Below, piece by piece: positions 1-7,801 of a stretch of DNA of 23,676 bases (positions are counted from its first letter, which is position 1; each line of letters begins with the position of its first letter). The notes under the pieces are model-generated. The model ran no database searches and was not told the origin of the DNA. It worked only from the letters and a program-made list of their open reading frames with translations. Source of the stretch: Deltaproteobacteria bacterium (lineage in GTDB: Bacteria > Desulfobacterota > DSM-4660 > Desulfatiglandales > Desulfatiglandaceae); the NCBI GenBank assembly GCA_013349725.1, contig DUZB01000009.1, positions 1 through 23,676 of the forward strand, in the 5' to 3' direction. Both the position numbers and the translations under genes were made by a program.

Positions 1-89
1 CACAGCCAGTCCGGATAAATGGAAAAGAGCGCATAAACTATAAGAGCGATCAGAAGCGCGCCCCCGACCAGCCATTTTATTTTCATCAT
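1..89 (-). CDS. Partial CDS: N-terminus of a membrane-anchored protein
   Basis: An open frame begins on the minus strand at a double ATG (89 or 86) and runs off the left edge, giving 29 residues. It starts MMKIKW and continues with an uninterrupted hydrophobic stretch (about residues 6-23), then SIYPDWL, which is the pattern of a signal anchor or uncleaved signal peptide. A good ribosome binding site (GGGAG) lies about 6 bases upstream of the first ATG. The gene is transcribed in the same direction as the acyl-CoA synthetase, about 215 bp downstream of it. Too little is visible to name a family; inner-membrane or exported location is inferred from the hydrophobic segment only. Confidence 0.6.
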   Translation of the reverse strand, partial: MMKIKWLVGGALLIALIVYALFSIYPDWL

Positions 90-191
90 TCAGTCTCCCA
101 GGATGCAGGCCGGAAATCAAGCAAACACCATTAATTTTAAAAAAGTTAGGATGGAAATCTCCCTTGAGTAAAATACACAGAAGAATAAACT

Positions 192-310
192 ACCATGAAG
201 AACATGAAGAATTTAGATAGGAATACCAGCGAAACCCTGATTCATTTTCGCGAGATTCATACGGGTCATCCGCTAAGTTCCCTCTTCATGCCCTTCATGC
301 TCTTCATGGT
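192..310. repeat. Inverted repeat built from 9-bp CATGAAG units
   Basis: The left arm (192-209) reads ACCATGAAG-AA-CATGAAG. The right arm (284-310) is its reverse complement with a third unit: CTTCATG at 284, 293 and 302, exactly 9 bp apart. Arms match at 17 of 18 positions and enclose about 83 bp. The right arm overlaps the stop codon of the acyl-CoA synthetase (304-306), so the element sits exactly at the 3' end of that gene. It could fold into a long hairpin that terminates or protects the transcript, or it could be a dispersed extragenic repeat. The rest of 90-303 shows no convincing gene. Confidence 0.7.
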
Positions 311-1995
311 GAATTCTTTGAGCTACTTTCCCTCAGGCTGCGGCGAAGAAATTTGCCCGTTAATGTTTTTGGAATTTCGGCGACCATTTCCACCTCCCGC
401 GGGTACTTGTAAGCCGCCATTCGGGCCTTGCAGAATGCAATAATATCCTCCGGAGTCACCGGTTCAGACAATCCGTCCTTCAAGGCCACAAACGCCTTGA
501 CCGTCTCGCCCCGGTAGGGATCGGGAATCCCCACCACGGCCGTCTCCTTCACGCCGGGATACTGATAGATCACGTCTTCCACATCCCGGGGCCACACCTT
601 GTACCCAGAGGCCACGATCATATCCTTTTTCCGATCCACCAGATAGAACCAGCCGTCTTCGTCCATCTTTCCCACATCACCCGTGTAGAGCCAGCCATCC
701 CGTATGGCATGGGCCGTTTCATCCGGTTTTTCCCAATACCCCGGAATAACGATAGGACCGGAATCGACGATCTCCCCCACTTCACCGGGAGCAAGCTCTT
801 GGGTTCCCTGTACCAGTTCCATGATTTTCACAACGCAATTGGGTACGGGAACCCCGACGGACAAGGCCCCGCTTTCCGTATCCACGGGCGCCCTTTTGCC
901 AAGAGGGACGATGTGGGAAGGGGAATTGGTTTCCGTCATCCCGTACACATTATACAGGTAAAGCCCGGTAAGTTCCTCAAACTGTCTGACGATGGACTCG
1001 GAAACAGGGGCGCCCCCGCTGTAGGCCTTGACAAACGAAGAAAGATCTCTTTTTTGGATATCCGGGTGATTCATGAGGGCGATGTAGACTGTAATGGAGG
1101 CCACGGTTATCGTCACCTTCCATTTTTCGATCAGGCGGAGTGTTTCGGCAACGTCAAAGCGGTAATAGAGCACCACCGGAATACCCGCCAGGGCCGCCGT
1201 TGCCAGATGCGCCACTTCGCCGGTCACATGGAACAGGGGCGCCACCCCCAAAATCACATCACGGTCTTCAATTCGCTGCATCTCCCGGTACACACGGGCA
1301 TTGAAAGCAATATTGCCGTGGGTATTCATGGCGCCCTTCGGAGGACCGGTCGTCCCCGACGTATAGGTCAGGTATGCCACATCCGCGGCTGTTATTTTCG
1401 GATCATCAGCCCTTTTCCCATCAAAGGCGCGGATCAGTTCCAGCATGTCCACTGCTCCAGGAACGGAAGTTCTTTTGACTCCTTTGAGGAGCTCGGGAAT
1501 TTCGGCTTCAAAGGGCAACAGGTCCAGAGCGGAAGTGGTCACCACCTTTTCGATGGAGGTCTCCTCCAGGAAAGAAAGGTCCAGCCGACAAGCGATTTCG
1601 TCCAGTGTCAGCAAGAGCCTTGCACCCGAATCCCTGCAGAGATTGGAAAGCTCCTTCTCCTTGTACATGGGATTCACCGGAACCACAATGGCCCCCGCCT
1701 TCCACGCCGCATAGACGGCAACAGGAAACTGGGGAATATTCTGCAGGTCCACAATAATCCGATCTCCCCTGCCAAGCCCCATGTCCGCGAAGGCCGCGGA
1801 AAGGTGGCTTGAAAGACGATCGATCTCCCCATAAGACAGGGAATGATCAAAGTAGCAGACCGCCGCTCTTCCGGGTCGTTCTTTGGCGGAAATCAAGAAG
1901 TCATTCAAAGCCGTACCAGATCCAATAACCAGATCGTGAGACATCCCGGCAGGATAATTTTTCAGCCAGGGACGTCCTTCGTAAATGGATACCAT
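304..1995 (-). CDS. Long-chain fatty-acid--CoA ligase (AMP-forming acyl-CoA synthetase)
   Basis: This enzyme activates a carboxylic acid, probably a medium- or long-chain fatty acid, with ATP and CoA through an acyl-adenylate. At 563 residues it has normal full length for the ANL superfamily. Visible motifs are the phosphate-binding loop YTSGTTGPPKGA, the adenylate motif YGMTETN, the YTGDVG...DGW segment leading to the hinge DRKKDMI, and the C-terminal catalytic lysine in PKTLTGK. The ATG at 1995 has an AGGAGG-type ribosome binding site about 6 bases upstream. The gene is divergent from cobS. Its stop codon is embedded in an inverted repeat. Exact chain length cannot be read from sequence, but the storage-lipid genes elsewhere in the window make a fatty-acid substrate plausible. 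Confidence 0.92.
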   Translation of the reverse strand: MVSIYEGRPWLKNYPAGMSHDLVIGSGTALNDFLISAKERPGRAAVCYFDHSLSYGEIDRLSSHLSAAFADMGLGRGDRIIVDLQNIPQFPVAVYAAWKAGAIVVPVNPMYKEKELSNLCRDSGARLLLTLDEIACRLDLSFLEETSIEKVVTTSALDLLPFEAEIPELLKGVKRTSVPGAVDMLELIRAFDGKRADDPKITAADVAYLTYTSGTTGPPKGAMNTHGNIAFNARVYREMQRIEDRDVILGVAPLFHVTGEVAHLATAALAGIPVVLYYRFDVAETLRLIEKWKVTITVASITVYIALMNHPDIQKRDLSSFVKAYSGGAPVSESIVRQFEELTGLYLYNVYGMTETNSPSHIVPLGKRAPVDTESGALSVGVPVPNCVVKIMELVQGTQELAPGEVGEIVDSGPIVIPGYWEKPDETAHAIRDGWLYTGDVGKMDEDGWFYLVDRKKDMIVASGYKVWPRDVEDVIYQYPGVKETAVVGIPDPYRGETVKAFVALKDGLSEPVTPEDIIAFCKARMAAYKYPREVEMVAEIPKTLTGKFLRRSLRESSSKNSP

Positions 1996-2182
1996 GCTTC
2001 CCTCCTTGTTACCAGACGTTTTTCGTTCTACAATAAGATAATAGTTCCAATATGTGCAATCATTTTCTCCAGCAATTCAGTTTATGGAATTTAAGAAGGG
2101 CGCCATGGTCCCGCTAAACGGCATCATGGCCGATTGTGGGGGGAGTAACCATAATGAAAATTGTTCATTGCTGGATTTTGCC

Positions 2183-2211
2183 TTGACCAGAACAGGTGTG
2201 ATTGATAGATA
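2183..2211 (+). promoter_or_regulatory. Weak candidate sigma-70 promoter for cobS
   Basis: TTGACC (2183-2188) and TAGATA (2206-2211) are separated by 17 bp. The -10 box is poor. If used, transcription would start near 2218, which argues against the TTG at 2216 as the cobS start and for a downstream ATG. No cobalamin riboswitch was recognised between the divergent genes. Confidence 0.3.
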
Positions 2212-2257
2212 GTGTTTGAATGAAAAACCTTTTCAGACACGATTTCGGATGTATGGA

Positions 2258-3013
2258 ATGAAAAAAACAACGGAAAGCTTCTTCTCGGCCATCCTATTTT
2301 TCACGCGCATACCCTGTCCTGAAAAATGGACCGGGGGCGCCGGAAACCTCGACAGGACCATCCGGTTTCTGCCTCTCATCGGATGGATCGTGGGAGGTCT
2401 GGGCGCCCTGGTATTCACCCTCTCTCATTTTCTCTTCCCGATCCCCGTCTCCGTGGTTCTTTCCATGACCGCCACGATCCTGCTCACGGGCGGTTTTCAC
2501 GAAGATGGTTTTTCAGACGTGTGCGACGCCTTCGGGGGCGGTTGGAAACGGGAGCAGATCCTCCGGATCATGAAAGACAGTCGCATAGGCGCCTATGGGG
2601 TCCTGGGGTTGATCCTGATCCTGGGAACAAAATTCCTGGCCCTTGCTTCCCTCCCCGTTCCCATGATTCCGGCAGCGCTCGTTGCGGCCCACGCCCTCAG
2701 CCGCTTCTCCCCTGCCCTGCTCACGTTCACCCACGAATACACAAGGGAAACCCCGGACAGCAAGGCCGGATCCGTGGCGAAGAAAACCTCCCTTTCCGAT
2801 CTTTTATTATCGGCCCTGTTCGCCTTTGTATCCCTTCTGCTCTTCATGAATTGGAAAATTCTTCTGGTCCTGCCGCCCATGGTCCTTGCCCACCTGTGGC
2901 TGACCCGCTATTTCAAAAAATGGATCGGAGGATATACGGGAGACTGCCTCGGAACCTGCCAGCAGGTGGGGGAAATTGTATGCTATCTGGGCCTGGTTGC
3001 ATTGTGGGGATGA
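2258..3013 (+). CDS. cobS: Adenosylcobinamide-GDP ribazoletransferase (cobalamin synthase)
   Basis: CobS joins adenosylcobinamide-GDP and alpha-ribazole in the last steps of the nucleotide-loop assembly of coenzyme B12; it is an integral membrane protein. Family signatures seen are FFTRIPCP near the N-terminus, the GGFHEDGFSDVCDAFGGG segment and MKDSRIGAYG, with several hydrophobic helices through the rest of the chain. The frame is open from a TTG at 2216, with ATGs at 2249 and 2258. I chose 2258 because the protein then starts MKKTTESFF, is about 251 residues like typical CobS, and because a possible promoter leaves little leader for the TTG. None of the starts has a strong ribosome binding site. 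No other cobalamin gene adjoins it, although cobA-hemD in this window supplies precorrin-2. Confidence 0.9.
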   Translation: MKKTTESFFSAILFFTRIPCPEKWTGGAGNLDRTIRFLPLIGWIVGGLGALVFTLSHFLFPIPVSVVLSMTATILLTGGFHEDGFSDVCDAFGGGWKREQILRIMKDSRIGAYGVLGLILILGTKFLALASLPVPMIPAALVAAHALSRFSPALLTFTHEYTRETPDSKAGSVAKKTSLSDLLLSALFAFVSLLLFMNWKILLVLPPMVLAHLWLTRYFKKWIGGYTGDCLGTCQQVGEIVCYLGLVALWG

Positions 3014-3053
3014 GAGCGTCGAGTGCAGAAGCCAGAGAGCATGCCCCCAACTT

Positions 3054-3191
3054 GCAGGGGCCTGGAATCTTTCCCATCGTGATCCATTTGACCGAATGTT
3101 AGCGGCACAGGCCAAACTGGAAAAGATACCCCTTGCGACGGTGGATGTTCTATTGAAGGATTTCCCCGTACAGATTTTTACGGGTAAATAA
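3054..3191 (+). pseudogene. C-terminal relic of a VapC-type PIN-domain toxin
   Basis: The frame ending at 3191 reads HRDPFDRMLAAQAKLEK, then IPLATVD and LLKDFPVQIF. This is the characteristic C-terminal third of VapC/PIN ribonucleases, where the DPFDR and TxD elements carry active-site acidic residues. The N-terminal two thirds, with the first acidic residue, is absent: upstream sequence in this frame is cobS coding DNA and unrelated residues. There is no plausible start of its own and no antitoxin gene beside it. I interpret it as the remains of a deleted toxin-antitoxin pair, immediately followed by an extragenic palindrome. The exact left boundary is uncertain. Confidence 0.75.
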
Positions 3192-3227
3192 AAGCGCCAC
3201 CTGTGTCAGCTGATGCAGCAGGTTCCT

Positions 3228-3251
3228 GTTCCCACGCTCCTGCGTGGGAAC
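3228..3251. repeat. Palindromic extragenic element (copy 1)
   Basis: Perfect 10-bp arms GTTCCCACGC and GCGTGGGAAC enclose a 4-base loop. The element is followed by GAGGGAAA and lacks the immediate T-run of an intrinsic terminator. A second copy with the same arms is at 14779-14803, so this is a dispersed REP-like palindrome. The remainder of 3192-3368 contains no recognisable gene. Confidence 0.85.
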
Positions 3252-3368
3252 GAGGGAAAAAAACATTTTGCAATTTAGAGACCCTTCCATTATTCTGATT
3301 ACAGGTTCAGTACCTATTCATTCAAATCAAAACCACATTTTATCCGGTTCGATGCAAAGGAACAGACC

Positions 3369-4574
3369 GTGAAAGGAAAAAAGATCGTTATCGGAGTAAC
3401 CGGCGGCATCGCGGCCTACAAGGCGGCGGAGCTTGTCCGCCTGTTTGTCAGGGAAGATGCCATGGTACAGGTGGCCATGACGGCAAACGCGGCACGATTC
3501 GTCGCGCCCCTCACCTTTGAGGCCCTTTCGGGCAACCGGGTGATCAGCCACATGTTTCACCAGGAGGGGGTGGCCATTGACCATATCTCCTGGGGTCAGG
3601 AATCGGACCTGGTGATCGTAGCGCCCGCCACGGCCAATTTCATCGCTAAGATGGCCTGTGGCCTGGCCGATGACTTTCTCTCCACCATGGTCGTTGCCGC
3701 CACCGCGAAAATCCTGGTCTGCCCCTCCATGAACGTGCAGATGTTCCAAAACCCGGCGGTGCAGGACAACCTGAACCGGTTACGGGAAAGAGGGATCAGG
3801 GTCATGGCCCCCGGAGAAGGACAATTAGCCTGCCGTACCGAAGGGAAAGGCCGTCTCCCTGAACCGGTGGAGATCCTGGAACAGGCAAGGATACTACTGA
3901 CACCCCAGGACTTGCTGGGAATCAAGATCCTCGTCACCGCAGGCCCTACGGAAGAACCGATCGACCCCGTCCGGTTCATTACCAACCGGTCCAGCGGGAA
4001 AATGGGATATGCTCTCGCCAGGGCCGCGGCCGACCGCGGCGCGGAAGTGATTCTTGTGAGCGGCCCTTCCTCCCTGAACACACCCCCGGGTGTCACCCTG
4101 TGCAAGGTGAGGACAGCCCTGGAGATGAGAGACACCGTGTTCGAGCATCGCCATGACTGCGCGGTCATTATCAAGGCGGCAGCGGTCTCCGACTACCGGC
4201 CAAAGGAGGCGGCCGACCAGAAAATAAAAAAGGGCGATGCCGGCATCTCCCTTGATTTGATCCGGAACCCGGACATTCTTTTTGAGTTGGGACAAAAAAA
4301 ATACGATTTTCCCCACGTCCTGGTGGGATTTGCAGCCGAAACCCAGGAACTGCTTGCCAATGCCATGGAAAAGGTGAAAAAGAAAAACCTGGACATGATC
4401 GTCGCCAACGATGTTTCCCGAAGCGACGCGGGTTTTGCAACCGACACCAACCAGGTCAAAATCATTTACGCGGACGGCAGGGTGGAAGACTCGCCCCTGC
4501 TGACCAAGGATGAGGTGGCCGGACTGATTCTGGACAGGGCGATGGGAATTAGGAATGCGGCCTCCGGCCCATAG
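3369..4574 (+). CDS. coaBC: Bifunctional phosphopantothenoylcysteine decarboxylase / phosphopantothenate--cysteine ligase
   Basis: CoaBC carries out two consecutive steps of coenzyme A synthesis. The CoaB domain couples 4'-phosphopantothenate to cysteine using CTP, and the CoaC flavoprotein domain decarboxylates the product. The N-terminal CoaC domain shows TGGIAAYK, the active-site histidine in DHISW (residue 72), APATANFIAKM, the PSMNVQMF motif and the cysteine of the lid segment (about residue 157). CoaB starts near residue 186 with VTAGPTEEPIDPVRF and NRSSGKMG, followed by KAAAVSDY and ANDVS. The length of 401 residues is normal. The start is GTG at 3369, preceded by AAAGGA. The last few residues are encoded inside a GC-rich inverted repeat, suggesting that the natural C-terminus was rewritten by that element. 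Confidence 0.96.
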   Translation: MKGKKIVIGVTGGIAAYKAAELVRLFVREDAMVQVAMTANAARFVAPLTFEALSGNRVISHMFHQEGVAIDHISWGQESDLVIVAPATANFIAKMACGLADDFLSTMVVAATAKILVCPSMNVQMFQNPAVQDNLNRLRERGIRVMAPGEGQLACRTEGKGRLPEPVEILEQARILLTPQDLLGIKILVTAGPTEEPIDPVRFITNRSSGKMGYALARAAADRGAEVILVSGPSSLNTPPGVTLCKVRTALEMRDTVFEHRHDCAVIIKAAAVSDYRPKEAADQKIKKGDAGISLDLIRNPDILFELGQKKYDFPHVLVGFAAETQELLANAMEKVKKKNLDMIVANDVSRSDAGFATDTNQVKIIYADGRVEDSPLLTKDEVAGLILDRAMGIRNAASGP

Positions 4575-4592
4575 GGGCCTACGCCCCGGAGG
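4561..4592. repeat. GC-rich inverted repeat over the coaBC stop codon
   Basis: An inner hairpin GGCCC-ATAG-GGGCC (4566-4579) has the TAG stop codon in its loop. Outer arms CCTCC (4561-4565) and GGAGG (4588-4592) extend it with an unpaired stretch. No T-run follows, so it is not a classical terminator. It may influence the 3' end of the coaBC message. Confidence 0.55.
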
Positions 4593-4640
4593 GATTGCGG
4601 AATAACGAGGAGAAACAGAGCGAAGCGATTCCACAAGTAT

Positions 4641-4668
4641 TCAATACTCAATTCTCAATTTTTAATCC
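4641..4668. repeat. 7-bp-period tandem repeat (TCAATNC)
   Basis: Successive 7-bp units TCAATAC, TCAATTC and TCAATTT are followed by a degenerate TTAATCC. It lies between coaBC and the uracil-DNA glycosylase gene. A two-unit version (TCAATAT-TCAATTC) occurs at 15284-15297, overlapping the 3' end of the acyl reductase gene. Confidence 0.55.
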
Positions 4669-4689
4669 AAAAAAGAGCACGAAAAGACC

Positions 4690-5472
4690 ATGGGTTACCG
4701 GGAAGAAATCAAAGATATCTTCTCCCATGTAAAAGGGAGACTCAGGGACCATGCGGACATGGGGTTTGATCCCCCTTCCCTGCCGCGGGATCTTGTGGAC
4801 TTTCTGGACAGACCCTCTGTTTCCACGCCCAAAAAAGAAGAGGCCCTTCCCCGGGACGTTCCTTCCAAAAAAACCGCATCCCCTGAAAAACGGACCTCCG
4901 CACTGGCTTCCCTTGAGGATCTTCGGAGCCACATGGGCGACTGCCGCCGATGCGGCCTTCATACAGGAAGAACAACCCTGGTTTTCGGGGAGGGGGACCC
5001 CAATGCCCGGCTCGTGTTCATCGGGGAAGGACCAGGGCACGACGAAGACCTGGCGGGCAGGCCTTTTGTTGGGAAATCGGGACAACTCCTCACAAAAATC
5101 ATTGAAAGCGGCATGGGACTGACGAGAGACCAGGTCTACATCTGTAACGTGGCCAAGTGCAGGCCTCCAAACAACCGGGATCCGGAAGAGGAGGAAGTTG
5201 GGACCTGTCTTCCTTTTCTGATTCAGCAGATCCGGATTATCCATCCCGAGGTAATCTGCGTCCTGGGCCGCGTCGCCAGCCAGGCCCTGTTTGGAAAAGG
5301 CTTCAAGATCACTGCTGACCGGGGCCAATGGCGTGCCTTTGAAGAAATCCCCACTATGACCACCTTTCATCCGGCTTACCTCTTGAGAAATCCCGCGGCG
5401 AAACGGGAGACGTGGGAAGATATCAAACAGGTCATGAAAAAGCTTGGTCTGGAGGTGAAAAAGGATGCTTGA
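4690..5472 (+). CDS. Type-4 (Fe-S) uracil-DNA glycosylase
   Basis: This enzyme removes uracil from DNA to start base-excision repair of deaminated cytosine. Four cysteines fit the 4Fe-4S cluster of family 4: C85 and C88 (CRRC), C157 (AKCRPP) and C173 (GTCLPF), the last pair 16 residues apart as in the thermophilic enzymes. Motif A is GEGPGHDED (about 113-121) and motif B is HPAYLLRNP (about 227-235). About 75 N-terminal residues precede the catalytic domain, including a lysine- and proline-rich linker; such extensions are common in this family. The ATG at 4690 has no strong ribosome binding site. The gene overlaps the following nfeD by 8 bases, suggesting co-translation. Confidence 0.94.
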   Translation: MGYREEIKDIFSHVKGRLRDHADMGFDPPSLPRDLVDFLDRPSVSTPKKEEALPRDVPSKKTASPEKRTSALASLEDLRSHMGDCRRCGLHTGRTTLVFGEGDPNARLVFIGEGPGHDEDLAGRPFVGKSGQLLTKIIESGMGLTRDQVYICNVAKCRPPNNRDPEEEEVGTCLPFLIQQIRIIHPEVICVLGRVASQALFGKGFKITADRGQWRAFEEIPTMTTFHPAYLLRNPAAKRETWEDIKQVMKKLGLEVKKDA

Positions 5473-6769
5473 GAAAAACAGATTCTGGATGACCGTTCTT
5501 ATGATGACCGCCTTTTTCTCTCTTTCCGGTCCTTCCCCATCCCTGCCGGAATCTTCGGAAAAGACGGTGGCCTTTATCATCGAACTGGAAGGCCCCATCA
5601 ACCCCGGAACCGCCCTGTTTGTGGTCCGGGGCCTTGAAAAGGCCAGGGAAATGAACGCCTCTCTGGCCATCATCCGCCTGGATACTCCGGGGGGTCTTGG
5701 GTCGAGTATGCGCACCATCATCAAGGCGATCCTGAATTCTCCCGTTCCGGTAGTGGTGTATGTGGGCCCCAAAGGCGCCGGGGCCGCTTCGGCCGGCGTT
5801 ATGATCACGGTGGCCGGGCACGTGGCGGCCATGGCAAAGGGGACCAATATCGGCGCCGCCCATCCTGTTTCCACCGGGGGAAAAGACATCGGGGACGATA
5901 TGGGAAAAAAAGTGGTGAACGACATGGCCGCCTACGCACGGGGGATTGCCGAAGAGAAAGGCCGAAACGGGGAATGGGTGGAAAAGGCCATCCGCGAGAG
6001 CGTCTCCATCACGGCTGACGAAGCCCATGAAAAGAAGGTGGTGGACCTGGTGGTAGAGGACATGGACGACCTCCTCAAAATCCTGGACGGCAGGGAGGTC
6101 ACCACATCTTCCGGGACCGTGACCCTGAAAACATCCGGGATTGAAAAAACCGTGTACAGCCCTGGATTCCGGGATAAACTCCTCCAGACCATCAGCGATC
6201 CCAACATCTCCTACATCCTGATGATGATCGGGCTTGCCGGGCTCTATTTTGAACTGGCGAATCCCGGGGCGATCTTTCCCGGAGTCATCGGCGGCATCTC
6301 CCTGATTCTGGCTTTTTTCTCCTTTCAGACACTGCCGGTAAACTACGCTGGCGTCATGCTGATACTCCTGGCCGTCATCTTTTTCATCGCAGAGGTGAAG
6401 GTTGCCAGCCACGGTATGCTTTCCGTGGGAGGGATCATCTCCCTGACCCTTGGGTCCATCATGTTGTTTGAAGATAGAGGGGTCTCCATAAAACTCATGT
6501 TGCCGACCATCCTTCTGGTGGGAGGGTTTTTTGTGGTGGTTGCCGGCATCGCCTTCCGCACGATCCACAGAAAGCCCCTTGGCGGCGCCGACGGTCTTCC
6601 CGGGGAAATCGGGGTGGTAACCGAAACGGTTGATCCGGAGGGCCTACTGTTTGTTCACGGGGAAACGTGGCGCGCTTTTTCAAAAGAAAAACTTGAAAAA
6701 GGAGAAAAGGCGGAAGTTGTAGCGATAAAAGGTCTGCTCCTGGAAGTGAAAAAAGCAGGCGCTCAATAA
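5465..6769 (+). CDS. NfeD-family membrane-bound serine protease (ClpP class)
   Basis: Long NfeD proteins are membrane proteases with a ClpP-like domain outside the membrane, several transmembrane helices and a C-terminal OB-fold domain; they work with a slipin partner. Here an N-terminal signal-like hydrophobic stretch (about 8-20) is followed by the protease domain. It has LDTPGG, the nucleophile Ser109 in GAASAGVM and a probable general-base lysine at 149 before VVNDM. Four to five hydrophobic segments lie between about 235 and 365, and the soluble C-terminus (about 375-434) matches an NfeD OB domain. At 434 residues it is full length. It overlaps the glycosylase gene upstream by 8 bases and is followed by the slipin gene, the classic NfeD-stomatin arrangement. 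Confidence 0.94.
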   Translation: MLEKNRFWMTVLMMTAFFSLSGPSPSLPESSEKTVAFIIELEGPINPGTALFVVRGLEKAREMNASLAIIRLDTPGGLGSSMRTIIKAILNSPVPVVVYVGPKGAGAASAGVMITVAGHVAAMAKGTNIGAAHPVSTGGKDIGDDMGKKVVNDMAAYARGIAEEKGRNGEWVEKAIRESVSITADEAHEKKVVDLVVEDMDDLLKILDGREVTTSSGTVTLKTSGIEKTVYSPGFRDKLLQTISDPNISYILMMIGLAGLYFELANPGAIFPGVIGGISLILAFFSFQTLPVNYAGVMLILLAVIFFIAEVKVASHGMLSVGGIISLTLGSIMLFEDRGVSIKLMLPTILLVGGFFVVVAGIAFRTIHRKPLGGADGLPGEIGVVTETVDPEGLLFVHGETWRAFSKEKLEKGEKAEVVAIKGLLLEVKKAGAQ

Positions 6770-6789
6770 CCGCACGGGTAACTTCAATA

Positions 6790-6860
6790 GGTTTCCGGTT
6801 ACCAGTTACCGGTTACCGGTTGAAAAAGACCGGCAACCGGAAACCGGAAACCGACAACCG
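6790..6860. repeat. Inverted array of 7-bp GGTTNCC units
   Basis: The left half consists of heptads GGTTTCC, GGTTACC, AGTTACC, GGTTACC and GGTT (6790-6821). The right half (6830-6860) is the inverted version, CCGGCAA/CCGGAAA-type heptads. A loop rich in A (about 6822-6829) separates them. The whole could form a roughly 30-bp stem with a few mismatches. It lies between nfeD and its slipin partner, 20 bp after the nfeD stop and 21 bp before the slipin start codon. It would be expected to affect the ratio of the two products. Confidence 0.75.
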
Positions 6861-6881
6861 TACTGATCTGGGAGGTGAAAA

Positions 6882-7631
6882 ATGTTTTACATTCTCGCTA
6901 TTGTACTGATCGTTCTCTTTTTAGCATCCGCCATCAAAGTCCTGAAGGAATACGAAAGGGCCGTGATCTTCCGCCTGGGCCGAATCATCGACACCAAGGG
7001 ACCCGGGTTGATTCTTCTGATCCCGATCATCGATAAGATGGTCAAGGTCAGCCTTCGGCTCGTAGCCATGGACGTACCTTCCCAGGATGTCATCACAAGA
7101 GACAATGTTTCCATCAAAGTCAATGCCGTGGTCTATTTTCGGGTGATGAATCCCACAAACGCCACCATCGAAGTGGAAAACTATCTTTTCGCCACATCCC
7201 AGCTTGCCCAGACCACGTTGCGGAGTGTCTGTGGCCAGGTGGAACTGGATGAGATCCTTGCCGAAAGAGAAAAAATCAATACCCAGTTGCAGAATATCCT
7301 GGACAAACATACGGATCCCTGGGGAATCAAGGTAACCACGGTGGAAGTAAAACATATCGACCTTCCGGAAGAAATGCAGCGCTCCATGGCGCGACAGGCG
7401 GAGGCCGAAAGGGAGCGGAGGGCCAAAGTCATCGCGGCCGAGGGGGAATACCAGGCGGCAACAAAACTTGCACAAGCCGCGGGTATCATCCAGGAACATC
7501 CGGAGGCACTGCAATTGAGATACCTCCAGACTTTGAAGGAAATCGCTTCGGAAAGCAATAATTCCACGACCTTCTTTCCCATACCGATCGACCTTTTTAC
7601 TCCCTTCATAAAAAAGGGAAACCGGGATTGA
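6882..7631 (+). CDS. Slipin (stomatin-like SPFH-domain membrane protein)
   Basis: Slipins are prohibitin/stomatin-family proteins that anchor in the cytoplasmic membrane, oligomerise and associate with NfeD proteases. The 249-residue chain begins with one hydrophobic segment (about 2-17). The SPFH domain follows (about 20-185), with VIFRLGR near its start, then [10 protein letters not shown] and [22 protein letters not shown] and [30 protein letters not shown] short alpha-helical tail ends in PIPIDLF. The length matches bacterial slipins. AGGTG-type ribosome binding sequence (GGGAGGTG) sits just upstream of ATG 6882. The preceding gene is its expected partner nfeD, separated by a heptad-repeat hairpin. 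Confidence 0.95.
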   Translation: MFYILAIVLIVLFLASAIKVLKEYERAVIFRLGRIIDTKGPGLILLIPIIDKMVKVSLRLVAMDVPSQDVITRDNVSIKVNAVVYFRVMNPTNATIEVENYLFATSQLAQTTLRSVCGQVELDEILAEREKINTQLQNILDKHTDPWGIKVTTVEVKHIDLPEEMQRSMARQAEAERERRAKVIAAEGEYQAATKLAQAAGIIQEHPEALQLRYLQTLKEIASESNNSTTFFPIPIDLFTPFIKKGNRD

Positions 7632-7643
7632 TCGTTAGATATA

Positions 7644-7673
7644 TTGCTTTTTACGTTCAGTATGTGCTATATT
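7644..7673 (+). promoter_or_regulatory. Candidate upstream promoter for the lysine-rich gene
   Basis: TTGCTT (7644-7649) and TATATT (7668-7673) are 18 bp apart, in an AT-rich intergenic stretch directly after the slipin gene. It is the weaker of two tandem candidates. Confidence 0.35.
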
Positions 7674-7684
7674 GGTTTTCTGTG

Positions 7685-7712
7685 TTGATTTTGGCTCGAA
7701 AATCGGTATAGT
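7685..7712 (+). promoter_or_regulatory. Candidate sigma-70 promoter for the lysine-rich gene
   Basis: TTGATT (7685-7690) and TATAGT (7707-7712) are 16 bp apart. This would give a 5' leader of about 80 bases before the ATG at 7802. Together with the terminator at 8229-8270 it defines a likely single-gene transcript. Confidence 0.45.
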
Positions 7713-7801
7713 GGCCCCATAAGTTCATATCATGGGCTTGAAATATCTGCCTGAATAGTTAGTTTCAGCGGATAAAAAGAATATAATGAGGAGAAGTACC
7801 T

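Noticed and set aside
195..443. Plus-strand 82-residue frame starting in the CATGAAG repeat
   Set aside because: It is formed by the repeat units and then runs antisense to the acyl-CoA synthetase; no ribosome binding site or family resemblance.
709..1812. Long plus-strand frame of 367 residues opposite the acyl-CoA synthetase
   Set aside because: It is an antisense shadow of a clearly real, motif-rich gene; the translated product has no recognisable features.
2154..2186. Ten-codon leader ORF with GGGGGGAG upstream, before cobS
   Set aside because: No attenuator-like structure or regulatory codon run accompanies it, and the candidate cobS promoter lies downstream of it, so chance is more likely.
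2001..2257. Cobalamin riboswitch upstream of cobS
   Set aside because: Looked for because of the gene function; no B12-box-like conserved core or multi-stem layout was recognised.
3228..3260. Palindrome as an intrinsic terminator
   Set aside because: It is followed by A and G residues on the plus strand and no T-run on the minus strand; the second copy lacks one too, so a dispersed repeat fits better.
4648..5925. Long minus-strand frame of 425 residues opposite the glycosylase and nfeD
   Set aside because: It spans two real plus-strand genes and their junction; it has no motifs and is explained by GC-rich codon structure.
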